Shown piece by piece: positions 10,632 through 21,501 of a stretch of DNA of 64,000 bases. The notes beneath the pieces were generated by a model. That model was not told the DNA's origin. It saw only the letters and a list, made by a program, of their open reading frames with translations, and did no database searches. A program made the position numbers and the translations under genes. Positions within the stretch are counted from its first letter, which is position 1. Each line of letters opens with the position of its first letter. Source of the DNA: Arcticibacter tournemirensis (GTDB lineage Bacteria; Bacteroidota; Bacteroidia; Sphingobacteriales; Sphingobacteriaceae); the NCBI RefSeq assembly GCF_006716645.1, contig NZ_VFPL01000001.1:4650001-4714000 (forward strand), given 5' to 3'.

Positions 10632-11207
10632 ATGGCAGAAATTAAAATAATAAAACAGGAAACACTCTCTGACAAAAAATACAGGCTGGATTTTTTTGAA
10701 TTTGAGAAGACGCAAAACGGCAAAACAGAAAAGCAGCAGCGCGAAATATACTTTCGGCCGTCAGCAGCCGCAATCCTCTTGTTCGACCCGGAAAGAAAAA
10801 CGGTATTATTAACACGCCAGTTCCGCCTCCCCGTTCACCTTAGTCACAAAAAACCTGACATGATTATTGAAGCCTGTGCAGGTGTAATAGATGACGGAGA
10901 ATTTCCTGAACATGCCATCGTACGTGAAGTAGAAGAAGAAACCGGCTACCGGATTTCGGAAATCAGGCAGGTAGCAGAAGGCTTCACCTCTCCCGCGTCT
11001 TTTATGGAATATGTATACTTCTTTACAGGCATCTATTCTTCCGATATGCGCGTAAATGAGGGAGGAGGAAAGAAAGACGAAGGGGAAGATATCGAACTCG
11101 TCGAGGTTTCTTTCTCTGAAGCGCGAAGGATGCTTGAAGCGGGAGAAATCAGGGATGTGAAGACGATCCTGCTGCTGCAACATGCTGCACTAACCGGGCT
11201 GCTATAG
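10632..11207 (+). CDS. NUDIX hydrolase, ADP-ribose/GDP-mannose pyrophosphatase-like
   Basis: This 191-residue protein cleaves a nucleoside diphosphate linked to another moiety. A complete NUDIX box runs from Gly84 to Tyr106 (GVIDDGEFPEHAIVREVEEE, then TGY), with the metal-binding Glu residues at 99-103. The upstream arm LLTRQFRLPV and downstream EGFTSPASFMEYVYFF resemble NudK/ADP-ribose pyrophosphatase-type enzymes, where SPGxxxE is the substrate-selecting motif. Here it reads SPASFME. Substrate preference between GDP-mannose and ADP-ribose is unresolved. The gene stands alone, 115 bp from the divergent tyrS. Confidence 0.9.
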   Translation: MAEIKIIKQETLSDKKYRLDFFEFEKTQNGKTEKQQREIYFRPSAAAILLFDPERKTVLLTRQFRLPVHLSHKKPDMIIEACAGVIDDGEFPEHAIVREVEEETGYRISEIRQVAEGFTSPASFMEYVYFFTGIYSSDMRVNEGGGKKDEGEDIELVEVSFSEARRMLEAGEIRDVKTILLLQHAALTGLL

Positions 11208-11302
11208 TCTATCCGCCTTTTCTACTAGGCTCCTTGATGAGAACAACCGTAAATTCAAGTAATTTAGCTATCTTGTACCATGGTTGACCAGATAGGGGGA
11301 GG

Positions 11303-11986
11303 ATGAATTTTTTGTCGCATTTTTATTTTGACCGGTATAGTGATAATCCCGAACGGATTATAGGGATGGTATTGCCCGACCTGGTTAAGAACGCGAGAAA
11401 AGATTGGTGTATTCGACCCGAAAAACACCAATACCTCTTTACAGCCGACAAGAAGTTAAATTGTATTCTCGAGGGCTGGAAACGACATCTCGAAGTTGAC
11501 CGCTACTTCCATTCATCCGACTTCTTTCATTTCCACACTCAAAAAATCAAGGCGCTTATAGGGCCTTTTTTAATAAATGCAGAAGTTCGCCCTTCATTCG
11601 TTGCACATATTGCTCTTGAGCTGATGCTCGACAGTCTTCTTCTCAAAGAGCGTGTTGTTGGCACTAATCAGTTTTATAAATATCTCTCCGAAGCAGACGT
11701 TCCGTCGACCAAAATCTTCCTGGAGTTAAACGGTATTTCTGATACAACACAGTTCTTCACTTTCCTTGACGAGTTTATCAGTTCTGCTTACCTTAACCAA
11801 TACAACGATTCCGGGCACATTATATACGCAATAGGTCGTATTTGTATGCGTCTCTGGACTGGTCCTTTTTCCGACACTCAAAAACTTCAGCTGACGGCCG
11901 TTTTGTTGCCCTATATGGAAAAGCTTGAAAAAGAATATATGGAGATTTTTGATCAGATCGAAAGACGGCTCAATCCGTATACCTGA
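11303..11986 (+). CDS. ACP phosphodiesterase-like protein (AcpH/DUF479 family)
   Basis: This 227-residue protein starts MNFLSHFYF and continues RIIGMVLPDLVKNA, the pattern of the AcpH family, which removes phosphopantetheine from acyl carrier protein. The N-terminal His6 and the Asp in LPDL resemble the HD-like metal ligands of the family; HIALELMLDSLLL (about 107-119) is a further conserved helix. The protein is longer than E. coli AcpH (193 residues). Whether it is active on ACP is an inference. The ATG is preceded by GGGGGAGG, a possible ribosome site. Its 3' end overlaps the end of the convergent lipoprotein gene by 17 bp. Confidence 0.7.
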   Translation: MNFLSHFYFDRYSDNPERIIGMVLPDLVKNARKDWCIRPEKHQYLFTADKKLNCILEGWKRHLEVDRYFHSSDFFHFHTQKIKALIGPFLINAEVRPSFVAHIALELMLDSLLLKERVVGTNQFYKYLSEADVPSTKIFLELNGISDTTQFFTFLDEFISSAYLNQYNDSGHIIYAIGRICMRLWTGPFSDTQKLQLTAVLLPYMEKLEKEYMEIFDQIERRLNPYT

Positions 11987-12563
11987 TCTTCACAACGATC
12001 TTTTTTACTGCATTGTCTTCATCTACCTTAATATTGGGACGGTGAGCATCCCCCGGAAAAAAAAGAAAGAATGTATCAGGCCTCGTAAGGTAAAATTTCC
12101 CCTCGGCATCATAAATCGCCACGTCTTTTTTCTCATTATAAGGATCTATAACGCGTGCTTTAGATACAGGGGCAACTCCCATTTTCTCGGTACCTTTATA
12201 GGTATACTGCAGGTCTATTGTATGCCGATGGGCTTCCCATTTCGTATTTTCAAAATCACGCATCGGCCCCACTGTTACGTTAACATATACATTGTTGCCA
12301 TCAAGGGGGTATTTTCCCGGAGCGATTTTATCAAAGTCCGTTTCCTTTAGAAACTTAAAAGCGCTGTCCCACCAGGCTTTATTCTTATTATACTGGCTTT
12401 CAAACTCATGACGATTAACAGACACATGGGGATAGAGCTTCATGCCATTATACCACTTGCCATGCATGAACCATTTTTCAGTCCGACGCACCGATGAGCA
12501 CGCGCTTAACATCATGGCGACGCAAAAAAACAATATACCTTGTTGCAAAAAATACCTTTTCAT
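11970..12563 (-). CDS. YhcH/YjgK/YiaL-family lipoprotein
   Basis: This 197-residue protein has an N-terminal lipoprotein signal with lipobox LSAC (Cys22), so it is probably tethered in the periplasm or outer membrane. The rest matches the YhcH/YjgK/YiaL cupin-like family (DUF386), which is associated with sugar-acid and sialic-acid metabolism: KWEAHRHTIDLQY (about 108-120) supplies the conserved His-x-His, and FLFFPGDAHRPNI (about 166-178) the second metal/substrate motif. Cytoplasmic family members have no signal, so the lipidated form is a secreted variant. No sugar gene is adjacent, although a YiaK-like dehydrogenase lies at 56-57 kb. Confidence 0.85.
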   Translation of the reverse strand: MKRYFLQQGILFFCVAMMLSACSSVRRTEKWFMHGKWYNGMKLYPHVSVNRHEFESQYNKNKAWWDSAFKFLKETDFDKIAPGKYPLDGNNVYVNVTVGPMRDFENTKWEAHRHTIDLQYTYKGTEKMGVAPVSKARVIDPYNEKKDVAIYDAEGKFYLTRPDTFFLFFPGDAHRPNIKVDEDNAVKKIVVKIRYTD

Positions 12564-12623
12564 TTGAGAGCAATATTAGTGATTTTACAACAGGATCGGA
12601 TGAACCATGTACATTGATTTTGA

Positions 12624-14660
<2,037 letters not shown>

Positions 14661-14792
14661 CACGGTAACAATCAGGAATACGAAGAGAATCAGTAACGAA
14701 ATCGGACAGGAAAAGCTATTAAATAGCAGAAAAATTAAGAAATAGCACTAAATTCGCGTCCGGCTTTATAAAGCTAAAGAGAACAGAGGATA

Positions 14793-15671
14793 ATGAATAA
14801 ATTTTACGGAACCGGGGTAGCAATGATAACCCCGTTCAATGCAGATGGATCCATTGATTTTGATGGATTAAAAAACCTGATAAATTTTCAGATTGAAGGA
14901 GGTGTAGAATACCTGGTATCGCTGGGTACAACAGGAGAATCAGCTACTTTAAGCAAGGATGAAAAAAAGGCGGTCTGGGAGTTTACGGCAGAAACAGTAG
15001 CAGGAAGAGTTCCGTTGGTTGCCGGCATTGGTGGGAATGCTACTTCCGAAGTTACCGAAAGCATAAAAAAGTTTAACACTCAGGGTTACGATGCGATCCT
15101 TTCGGTTAGCCCTTACTATAACAAACCCATTCAGGAAGGCATATATCAGCACTATAAGGCAATAGCAGAAGTATCGCCTTTGCCAGTGATCCTTTATAAT
15201 GTTCCGGGGCGTACCGGCAGTAATATTGCTGCGGATACAACTCTTCGTCTCGCCTCTGATTTCAAGAACATCATCGCTATAAAAGAAGCTTCAGGCAATT
15301 TCGAACAGTTTAATATTGTGCTGAGAGACAAACCTGAGGACTTTCTGTTCATCTCGGGCGACGATCCTTTAACTCTTCCACTCATCGCATTGGGGGCAGC
15401 AGGAGTAATATCGGTAGCAGGAAACGCGCTTCCGGGTCTATGTTCTAGCATGGTCCGCTTATGCCTTCAAAAAAAGTTTGATGAAGCGTTGCCTATCCAT
15501 TTCAGGCTTACGAATTTCCTTAAGCTCCTTTTCTGCGACGGTAGCCCCGGCGGAATCAAAGCGGCGTTAAAGCATCTGAATATTTGTTCAGATACACTAA
15601 GGTTACCACTCGTTGGTGTCGGTGAGGCCACCAGGGAAAAGATAACACAGGAACTGGAAAAATTGAAATAA
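14793..15671 (+). CDS. dapA: 4-hydroxy-tetrahydrodipicolinate synthase
   Basis: This 292-residue TIM-barrel enzyme condenses pyruvate with aspartate semialdehyde in the lysine/diaminopimelate pathway. The Schiff-base lysine is Lys164 in IAIKEASGN, the catalytic tyrosine Tyr135 is in VILYNVPGRTG, and GTTGES (45-50) is the conserved Thr-Thr motif. Length and motifs are canonical. The product feeds meso-diaminopimelate, the substrate of MurE, whose gene in this window carries the mDAP-type DNPR signature. It stands 132 bp from ligA and appears monocistronic. Confidence 0.97.
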   Translation: MNKFYGTGVAMITPFNADGSIDFDGLKNLINFQIEGGVEYLVSLGTTGESATLSKDEKKAVWEFTAETVAGRVPLVAGIGGNATSEVTESIKKFNTQGYDAILSVSPYYNKPIQEGIYQHYKAIAEVSPLPVILYNVPGRTGSNIAADTTLRLASDFKNIIAIKEASGNFEQFNIVLRDKPEDFLFISGDDPLTLPLIALGAAGVISVAGNALPGLCSSMVRLCLQKKFDEALPIHFRLTNFLKLLFCDGSPGGIKAALKHLNICSDTLRLPLVGVGEATREKITQELEKLK

Positions 15672-15703
15672 AAAACCCCGGGGGATTTTTAATCAGCCGG
15701 GGG
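15671..15703 (-). terminator. Rho-independent terminator of the histone H1-like gene
   Basis: On the minus strand, CCCCGG (15702-15697) pairs with CCGGGG (15681-15676) and the stem is followed by TTTTT. The U-run lies on the minus side only, so it terminates the small histone-like gene rather than dapA. Confidence 0.65.
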
Positions 15704-15727
15704 AAAATTTCTTGAAGGAAACGAATG

Positions 15728-15913
15728 CTATTTACTGTTTTTCGATTCCTGAATCTCTAAACGAATTGCCTGAGCCAGGTTTTTTACATCCTGTAAACCT
15801 TTTCTTACCCTTGTTCCTGCAGCACTATTTCCTTTATTGTAAAATTTGTCTGCATCAGCTTCAATACCTGAAATGAGGTTTTTCAGCTCGGTAAATCTTT
15901 CATAATTTGCCAT
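15728..15913 (-). CDS. Histone H1-like protein (Bacteroidota type)
   Basis: This small basic protein of 61 residues matches the histone H1-like (Hc1-related) proteins common in Bacteroidota. These start MxxYExxxxL and carry an acidic stretch, then FYNKGNSAAGTRVRKGLQDV, which is seen here at residues 24-43. The family is thought to bind DNA as a nucleoid protein; that role is from family knowledge. It has a terminator behind it and no co-oriented partner close by. The ATG is unambiguous. Confidence 0.85.
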   Translation of the reverse strand: MANYERFTELKNLISGIEADADKFYNKGNSAAGTRVRKGLQDVKNLAQAIRLEIQESKNSK

Positions 15914-16036
15914 TGTAATGTTAGTTTAGTTTTATTTTTTTGTTAAGCTTAGGCTAATGTAAATGGCTTTTTTGACAAAAAAAAATATTTTATTAAAAAA
16001 AGAGAAGGGCTTAAGTTATATTTTAGAGGTTGTGAG

Positions 16037-16080
16037 TTAATGAGTTATGAAAGAAACAATAATCCCCCATAACTCATTAA
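16037..16080. repeat. 13-bp perfect inverted repeat after the oxoamine synthase gene
   Basis: TTAATGAGTTATG at 16037-16049 is repeated in inverse at 16068-16080, with an 18-nt loop. It lies 18 bp downstream of the synthase stop codon. The words resemble the heptad arrays elsewhere in the window. No U-run follows, so termination is uncertain. Confidence 0.6.
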
Positions 16081-16098
16081 TCATATTTTATAACTTTT

Positions 16099-17340
16099 TT
16101 ACGCTGTTACAACGCTTTGTTCTTTGTAATAACCACTCTTAAGCTTCTCGAAAACTTTAGAGAATGCATCCAGAGTGACCTGAACATCTTCAAGCGTATG
16201 TGCCGCTGTTGGAATAATACGAAGTTCTATCAGCCCTTTAGGAATGACGGGATAAACAACTATCGAACAAAAAATGCCGTAATTCTCGCGGAGATCCATC
16301 GTTATAGCGGTAGCCTCGTTCAGTTCACCCTGAAGGAATACGGGAGTTACCATGGTATTCGTTACACCTAAATTGAATCCCCTTTCGCGTAATCCATTTT
16401 GAAGCGACGTTGCGATGTTCCACAATTTCTCGCGCAATTCCGGACAACCTTTAAGCAATTCCAGGCGCTTCTTTAAACCCAGCACCATCGGCATTGGAAG
16501 AGCTTTAGCAAATGTCTGAGACCGCATATTATAACGCAGGTAATTAACAATTTCTTCTGTTGAAGCAACAAATGCTCCAATTCCTGCCATCGATTTAGCA
16601 AATGTTCCAAAATAGATATCTATTCCTTCGATACAGTCCTGTGCTTCATGAGTGCCTGCACCAGTCTTTCCCATTGTGCCAAAACCGTGTGCATCATCAA
16701 TGAGCAGGCGGAACTTAAACTCGTCTTTTAAAGCAACGATCTCTTTAAGTTTTCCCTGTGCACCCGACATTCCAAACACGCCTTCGGTAATTACAAGGAT
16801 ACCACCACCCGTTTGCTCAGCTAGCCGTGTAGCCCGTTCCAACTGCTTTCTGCAGCTGTCCATGTCATTGTGCTGAAAAACAAAGCGTTTACCCATATGC
16901 AACCGCACCCCATCAATAATACATGCGTGTGATTCCGCATCATAAACGATCACGTCATTTCTGTCAACTAAAGTATCAATAATAGATACCATACCCTGGT
17001 AGCCGTAATTCAGAAGAAAAGCATCGTGCTTTCCTACAAATTCTGCCAGATCTTTCTCCAGTGACTCGTGATGATTGGAATTTCCTGACATCATTCTGGC
17101 GCCCATAGGATAGGCCATTCCAAATTCTGCCGCTGCTTTGGCATCAGCCTCGCGAACTTCGGGATGATTCGCTAAGCCAAGATAATTATTCAGACTCCAG
17201 ACAAGATGGTCTTTCCCTCTAAACTTCATATGAGGTGCAATTTCACCTTCAAGTTTAGGAAATGCAAAATACCCATGTGCCATCTTCTGATGCTGGCCCA
17301 AGGGGCCCATATTTTTTGAGATTTTATCAAATAAATCCAA
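16099..17340 (-). CDS. Alpha-oxoamine synthase (serine palmitoyltransferase/CFAT-like)
   Basis: This 413-residue PLP enzyme belongs to the family of 2-amino-3-ketobutyrate ligase, 8-amino-7-oxononanoate synthase and serine palmitoyltransferase. They join an amino acid to an acyl thioester with loss of CO2. The PLP lysine is in FAKSMAGIGAF (about residue 243), the Asp/His pair is in LLIDDAHGFGTMG (about 213-225), and SHACIIDG (about 138-145) is the substrate-side His motif. In Bacteroidota such enzymes start sphingolipid synthesis from serine, or sulfonolipid (capnine) synthesis from cysteate. I cannot decide between them from sequence. It is 178 bp downstream of ftsZ, with a strong terminator between, so it is a separate transcript. 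Confidence 0.85.
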   Translation of the reverse strand: MDLFDKISKNMGPLGQHQKMAHGYFAFPKLEGEIAPHMKFRGKDHLVWSLNNYLGLANHPEVREADAKAAAEFGMAYPMGARMMSGNSNHHESLEKDLAEFVGKHDAFLLNYGYQGMVSIIDTLVDRNDVIVYDAESHACIIDGVRLHMGKRFVFQHNDMDSCRKQLERATRLAEQTGGGILVITEGVFGMSGAQGKLKEIVALKDEFKFRLLIDDAHGFGTMGKTGAGTHEAQDCIEGIDIYFGTFAKSMAGIGAFVASTEEIVNYLRYNMRSQTFAKALPMPMVLGLKKRLELLKGCPELREKLWNIATSLQNGLRERGFNLGVTNTMVTPVFLQGELNEATAITMDLRENYGIFCSIVVYPVIPKGLIELRIIPTAAHTLEDVQVTLDAFSKVFEKLKSGYYKEQSVVTA

Positions 17341-17469
17341 TGTTCTAGTATTTAAGTTATTACTCGGATTAAACGCGTAAAGTTAATAATTTTAAAAAGG
17401 TCTGCCAGCAATATATACACCTTATTCTGCTTTATGTTTATAAGCTCTGCTTCAAAACAGTTTCTAAAC

Positions 17470-17498
17470 AAAAAAAGCCCTTACGTTTCCGCAAAGGC
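17470..17498 (-). terminator. Rho-independent terminator of the dcw cluster after ftsZ
   Basis: On the minus strand a 9-bp stem (17498-17490 with 17485-17477, including two G-U pairs) closes a GAAA tetraloop and is followed by seven T residues (17476-17470). It lies 21 bp after the ftsZ stop codon. Confidence 0.9.
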
Positions 17499-17518
17499 TC
17501 TTTCTGTTCGAGTGTATT

Positions 17519-19165
17519 CTAATCTACATTGTCATGCAGAAATGAATTGTTGGGTCTTATTTCTGTTATTCCCTCTTCATTGGAAAGCGTGAAACGCGAT
17601 ATTTGAGATTCCGAAGAGTGAGGAACCTGCTGAAGCGCCATTTGTTTTCTCTTATATGCAGGTTCGTTTTCTAATTCCTGTAGTCCATTCGCAGTACGAA
17701 GCTTCATGCTAAGATCTTTCAAACGAAGGATCCGCTCCCGCGATTTGCGCAGCTGCTCTTCTATCGATTCATCCGTCTTATCTTCGTCAGGATTATATAC
17801 TTCTGTTTCTTCCGTATCAACCGGGTGAACGTCTACGGCATTCTGAGGGAGTTCTTCTGTAACCGGCTCATTAAACTGAAACTCCGATTCAGCTATCTTT
17901 AAACCAAATTCGAAAGTTGGTTCCGGCTTAACAGGCTCTTCATCCTGTAAAGTATGCCTGATAACTTTTGGTTCTGAAGGTTTCTTTTCTTCTGCCTTCT
18001 TTTGAAAAAGTCCGCCAAAAAGATCTGCCTGAACCTGGGCTGAGTATTTAGGCGTTGTATCTTCTGCTGTTTCCTCCACTTCCAACTCAGGCTCTTCTTC
18101 AATGAAAGCATTGACCGGCTTCACCATAGGAGCATTCTCAGGAGTCAGCATTGAGACCTTCTTCTGATTGCTCTTTTCGAGAGCCCGTTCCTCTTTTGTC
18201 TGGAAACCAGTAGCTATTATCGTCACGGAAAGTTTCTCTCCCAACGACTCATCCATACAGTTACCCCAGATTAAATCGGCGGCAAGCCCGGCTTCTTCCT
18301 GGATATAATCAGTAATTATACTTACTTCATCCATGGAGACCTCTCTGGATCCCGAACTGATATTTAACAGAATGTATCTGGCCCCCTCTATCTCGTTATC
18401 CTTTAATAAAGGAGATGCAAGAGCACCTTCTACTGCACGCAACGCCCGACTTTCTCCTTCTGCCGAATAACTACCCATAATAGCGACACCGCTATTATTC
18501 ATCACTGTCCGAACATCTTTAAAGTCAACATTGATATAACCCGGTATAGTAATAATCTCCGCTATACCTTTAGCCGCTGTCGTCAATATATTATCAGCCT
18601 GTGCAAATGCTGCACTGAGGGTCAGATTACCAAAAATCTCACGAAGACGATCATTTGAAATTACAAGATATGAATCAACATATTTCTTAAACTCTTCAAG
18701 ACCTTCTTCCGCCTGCATCTTCCGTCGTTTACCTTCGAAAGAAAAAGGCGTCGTTATAATTCCTACAGTCAGAATGTCAAGTTCCTTTGCTGCTTTCGCG
18801 ATAATCGGACTTGCTCCTGTACCGGTACCACCACCCATTCCTGCTGTAATAAAAAGCATCTTTGTGGTGCTTCCCAGCATCCGTTTCACATCCTCTATAT
18901 TCTCGATAGCAGAGTTCTTCCCTACTTCAGGTATAGAACCTGCACCCATTCCTTCCGTAAGACTAGCACCCAACTGAACTTTGTTCGGAATAGGGCTTAA
19001 CTCCAGTGCCTGGGCGTCTGTATTGCAGATAATAAAGTCTACACCAGTAATTCCCTGCCTGTACATATGATTTACGGCATTCCCACCGCCGCCGCCAACA
19101 CCAATTACTTTGATAATTGATGATTTCTCTTTTAACATTTCAAACTGCATATCGCTATTAATCAA
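17519..19165 (-). CDS. ftsZ: Cell division GTPase FtsZ
   Basis: This tubulin homologue polymerises into the division ring. GGGGGNAV (24-31) and the tubulin signature GGGTGTG (111-117) bind GTP, and NxDxxD-type T7-loop residues are present (VDFKDVRTVM). The GTPase core ends near residue 325. A long acidic variable linker follows (about 340-500, rich in Glu/Pro/Lys). The total of 548 residues is much longer than E. coli FtsZ (383), as is common in Bacteroidota. Near the C-terminus ISRFTLSNEEG may act as the partner-binding peptide; that is an inference. The ATG at 19165 is used; Met6 is an alternative. It closes the dcw cluster. Confidence 0.97.
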   Translation of the reverse strand: MINSDMQFEMLKEKSSIIKVIGVGGGGGNAVNHMYRQGITGVDFIICNTDAQALELSPIPNKVQLGASLTEGMGAGSIPEVGKNSAIENIEDVKRMLGSTTKMLFITAGMGGGTGTGASPIIAKAAKELDILTVGIITTPFSFEGKRRKMQAEEGLEEFKKYVDSYLVISNDRLREIFGNLTLSAAFAQADNILTTAAKGIAEIITIPGYINVDFKDVRTVMNNSGVAIMGSYSAEGESRALRAVEGALASPLLKDNEIEGARYILLNISSGSREVSMDEVSIITDYIQEEAGLAADLIWGNCMDESLGEKLSVTIIATGFQTKEERALEKSNQKKVSMLTPENAPMVKPVNAFIEEEPELEVEETAEDTTPKYSAQVQADLFGGLFQKKAEEKKPSEPKVIRHTLQDEEPVKPEPTFEFGLKIAESEFQFNEPVTEELPQNAVDVHPVDTEETEVYNPDEDKTDESIEEQLRKSRERILRLKDLSMKLRTANGLQELENEPAYKRKQMALQQVPHSSESQISRFTLSNEEGITEIRPNNSFLHDNVD

Positions 19166-19227
19166 TCAAGTAGATTTGAAGTTATGATACCCTGTTACTT
19201 GTTGTAATATTAACTATTTTTACACAT

Positions 19228-19276
19228 AAGTTTTCCACACATGTTGAGAATGTGGAAAACTCTTCAATTGTGGAAA
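19228..19276. promoter_or_regulatory. Three DnaA-box-like TTTTCCACA sites between ftsA and ftsZ
   Basis: TTTTCCACA occurs at 19230-19238 on the plus strand and on the minus strand at 19258-19250 and 19276-19268. The first two are the core of a perfect 11-bp inverted repeat (19228-19238 with 19250-19260, 11-nt spacer). Each is one mismatch from the DnaA box TTATCCACA. They lie in the 113-bp gap upstream of ftsZ. Binding by DnaA is an inference. Confidence 0.5.
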
Positions 19277-19278
19277 AA

Positions 19279-20628
19279 TCACTTAATATAGTCCTCGTCT
19301 TTAATATCGTCCTTTATAAACCGCGCTCCTGTTTGCAGTAATTTATCAAATAAACCGAATGACTTCTTTGCTTTTTCAGGCGCAGGTTTCTCTACGTATA
19401 CACCCGGCTGCTTCAGCATTTCTTCCATTTCTTCTGCCTTACAAATTCCCTTGATCAGCAAACCAATACCTGTGGCGTATAAAGGACTTTTCAGGTCGTC
19501 GTAAATATTCTTCGGCAACACCTCGTTCTTTGCAAGATGCTCATTCGGATAACCTACCCGGCAATCGAGCCCGGTTACATATTCTACCAGCTGAGGAAGA
19601 TGCTTAAGCTGAGCTCCCCCGCCCGTGATAACAATACCGGCAATCAAACGCTTTTCGTATCCCGAAGCTTTTATTTCATAGTAAACATGTTCAATGATCT
19701 CTTCCATCCGCGCCTGAATCACATAGGCAAGGTTCTTTACGGATATCTCCTTAGGCTCGCGGCCTCGTAAACCGGGAACACAGATGATTTCGTTCTCCTT
19801 GTTTTCATCAGCCAGTGCAGAACCAAACCGTGTTTTCAAAAGCTCCGCCTGATTCCTCATTACGGAACAACCTTCCCTGATATCTTCAGTAACGCTGTTT
19901 CCGCCGAATGGTATTACCGCGGTATGGCGGATAATCCCCTCATGGAAGATAGCAATGTCTGTAGTTCCACCACCTATATCCACAAGCACAACGCCAGCTT
20001 CTTTCTCTTCCTCACTTAAAACCGATTCTGAAGAAGCCAGAGGTTCAAGTATTAGCTCCTGCGTTTCCAGTCCGGCATTTCTCACACACTTCAGGATATT
20101 TTTCACCGCACTCACATGACCAGAGATGATGTGAAAATTCGCTTCCAGACGAACCCCTGCCATACCGATCGGATCTTTGATCCCCGGCTCGTTGTCGACG
20201 GTAAATTCCTGTGGCAACACATGAATGATCTCTTCTCCCGGCGGCATAACCAGCTTATACATATCTTCAATCAGCTTGTCAATATCTTTCCGCTGTATTT
20301 CATTCTGAAGATCTTTCCGCGTAAAGATCCCCCGATGCTGGAGGCTTTTTATATGCTGCCCGGCAATCCCGACATTCACGATCTTAATATCAACGTTCGA
20401 CTGCGAACTGGCGTCCTCTACTGCCTGAAGGATTCCCTGAACCGTCTTTTGTATATTAGATACCACCCCGCGTGTTACTCCTGCAGATTCAGTTTTTCCA
20501 ATACCCAATATTTCTATTTTCCTGTGCCCGCTTCTCCGGCCAACTATCACACAAATTTTTGTAGTTCCTATATCTAAACCTACGACGATAGGAGAACTCT
20601 TTGATAATGTAGAAGTACCTTTTTCCAT
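19279..20628 (-). CDS. ftsA: Cell division protein FtsA
   Basis: This actin-like ATPase anchors FtsZ to the membrane. The phosphate-1 motif VVGLDIGTTKICVIVG is at about residues 15-30, phosphate-2 VVLVDIGGGTTDIAIF at about 207-222, and the adenosine motif IVITGGGAQL at about 336-345. The C-terminal tail (KSFGLFDKLLQTGARFI, about 424-440) is an amphipathic helix suited to membrane attachment. The 449-residue length is normal. It is 33 bp downstream of ftsQ and 113 bp upstream of ftsZ. Confidence 0.97.
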   Translation of the reverse strand: MEKGTSTLSKSSPIVVGLDIGTTKICVIVGRRSGHRKIEILGIGKTESAGVTRGVVSNIQKTVQGILQAVEDASSQSNVDIKIVNVGIAGQHIKSLQHRGIFTRKDLQNEIQRKDIDKLIEDMYKLVMPPGEEIIHVLPQEFTVDNEPGIKDPIGMAGVRLEANFHIISGHVSAVKNILKCVRNAGLETQELILEPLASSESVLSEEEKEAGVVLVDIGGGTTDIAIFHEGIIRHTAVIPFGGNSVTEDIREGCSVMRNQAELLKTRFGSALADENKENEIICVPGLRGREPKEISVKNLAYVIQARMEEIIEHVYYEIKASGYEKRLIAGIVITGGGAQLKHLPQLVEYVTGLDCRVGYPNEHLAKNEVLPKNIYDDLKSPLYATGIGLLIKGICKAEEMEEMLKQPGVYVEKPAPEKAKKSFGLFDKLLQTGARFIKDDIKDEDYIK

Positions 20629-20661
20629 AACTTAAGGTGTTGTTTTTTTGTTTAATTTATC

Positions 20662-21501
20662 CTAATATTTTGTTGTATCACGGGAAGAACTATCTGTAGT
20701 CACCGGCGCCAGATTCGTGCTGTCCCTTATATTTTTCTCGCAAACTATCTGATTGGTATATTTAATATTTATTGTTTTATACGCATCCCAGCCAACCGCC
20801 GGTATGGCCTTTTTATAAAAAATCAATAAATTATTGAGTCTTACCTCCAGAGAATCGGCATTTCCCAACACGATCCGGTGATCCCCCACGCGTGGTATTA
20901 ATACAATTTCCTTTTGCTCATTAACATACATCTGCTCAATTTGCTCCTTCCATAAGGTGTCTCTCTCCATATATGAAGCGGTCTTATAAAGATCTTTTGC
21001 AACTGTCGTTTTCAACGAGTCAACAGAACCGTTAAAACTCTCCATTATAAATCCATTCGCCACCAGAACATGCGGCGTATAGCTTGAAGAGTACGGTATT
21101 TTAAATCCATCTTTATCGACATAAAAATCCTGATTTGTAAAATTAATGATCCGTAACACAGGCTCTCTCTGTTCAATTTCAAGGTGCACAACTCCATCCA
21201 TATCAATATACACTTTTGCCTGCCTGATATAAGGATTTCTCTTCAATACGGTTTCGACTAACTGCACATTAATATTATTTAATGGTTTCCCAATAAGCTT
21301 GCCCGAACTCTCAAATACCATTCGGTTAATCTCTTCTCTGTCAATAAAGCTGGTTGTTCCGGGGATGATCACCTTTAAGTCGCTGCACTTCAGCTCACTT
21401 TTTCTTATACTGATGAAGCTCATGAGGGTTACAAGTCCCCCCAGGCTTATCAGCCAGATAAACGCAAACAACACCCGTTTCCACTTTATTCTTTTAAGCA
21501 T
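20662..21501 (-). CDS. ftsQ: Cell division protein FtsQ
   Basis: This bitopic membrane protein of about 279 residues links early and late divisome proteins. With the ATG at 21501 it begins MLKRIKWKRVLFAFIWL, a short basic tail before a single transmembrane helix, and overlaps the end of murC by 8 bp. A longer in-frame ATG at 21552 would overlap murC by 59 bp and is less likely. A POTRA-like domain follows (PLNNINVQLVETVLKRNPYI), then a beta domain (HRIVLGNADSLEVRLNNLLI). Sequence conservation is low, so position between murC and ftsA is a large part of the evidence. Confidence 0.9.
   Translation of the reverse strand: MLKRIKWKRVLFAFIWLISLGGLVTLMSFISIRKSELKCSDLKVIIPGTTSFIDREEINRMVFESSGKLIGKPLNNINVQLVETVLKRNPYIRQAKVYIDMDGVVHLEIEQREPVLRIINFTNQDFYVDKDGFKIPYSSSYTPHVLVANGFIMESFNGSVDSLKTTVAKDLYKTASYMERDTLWKEQIEQMYVNEQKEIVLIPRVGDHRIVLGNADSLEVRLNNLLIFYKKAIPAVGWDAYKTINIKYTNQIVCEKNIRDSTNLAPVTTDSSSRDTTKY

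Noticed and set aside
15671-15703. Terminator of dapA on the plus strand
   Set aside because: The U-run is only on the minus strand; on the plus strand the stem is followed by GAAAATTT.
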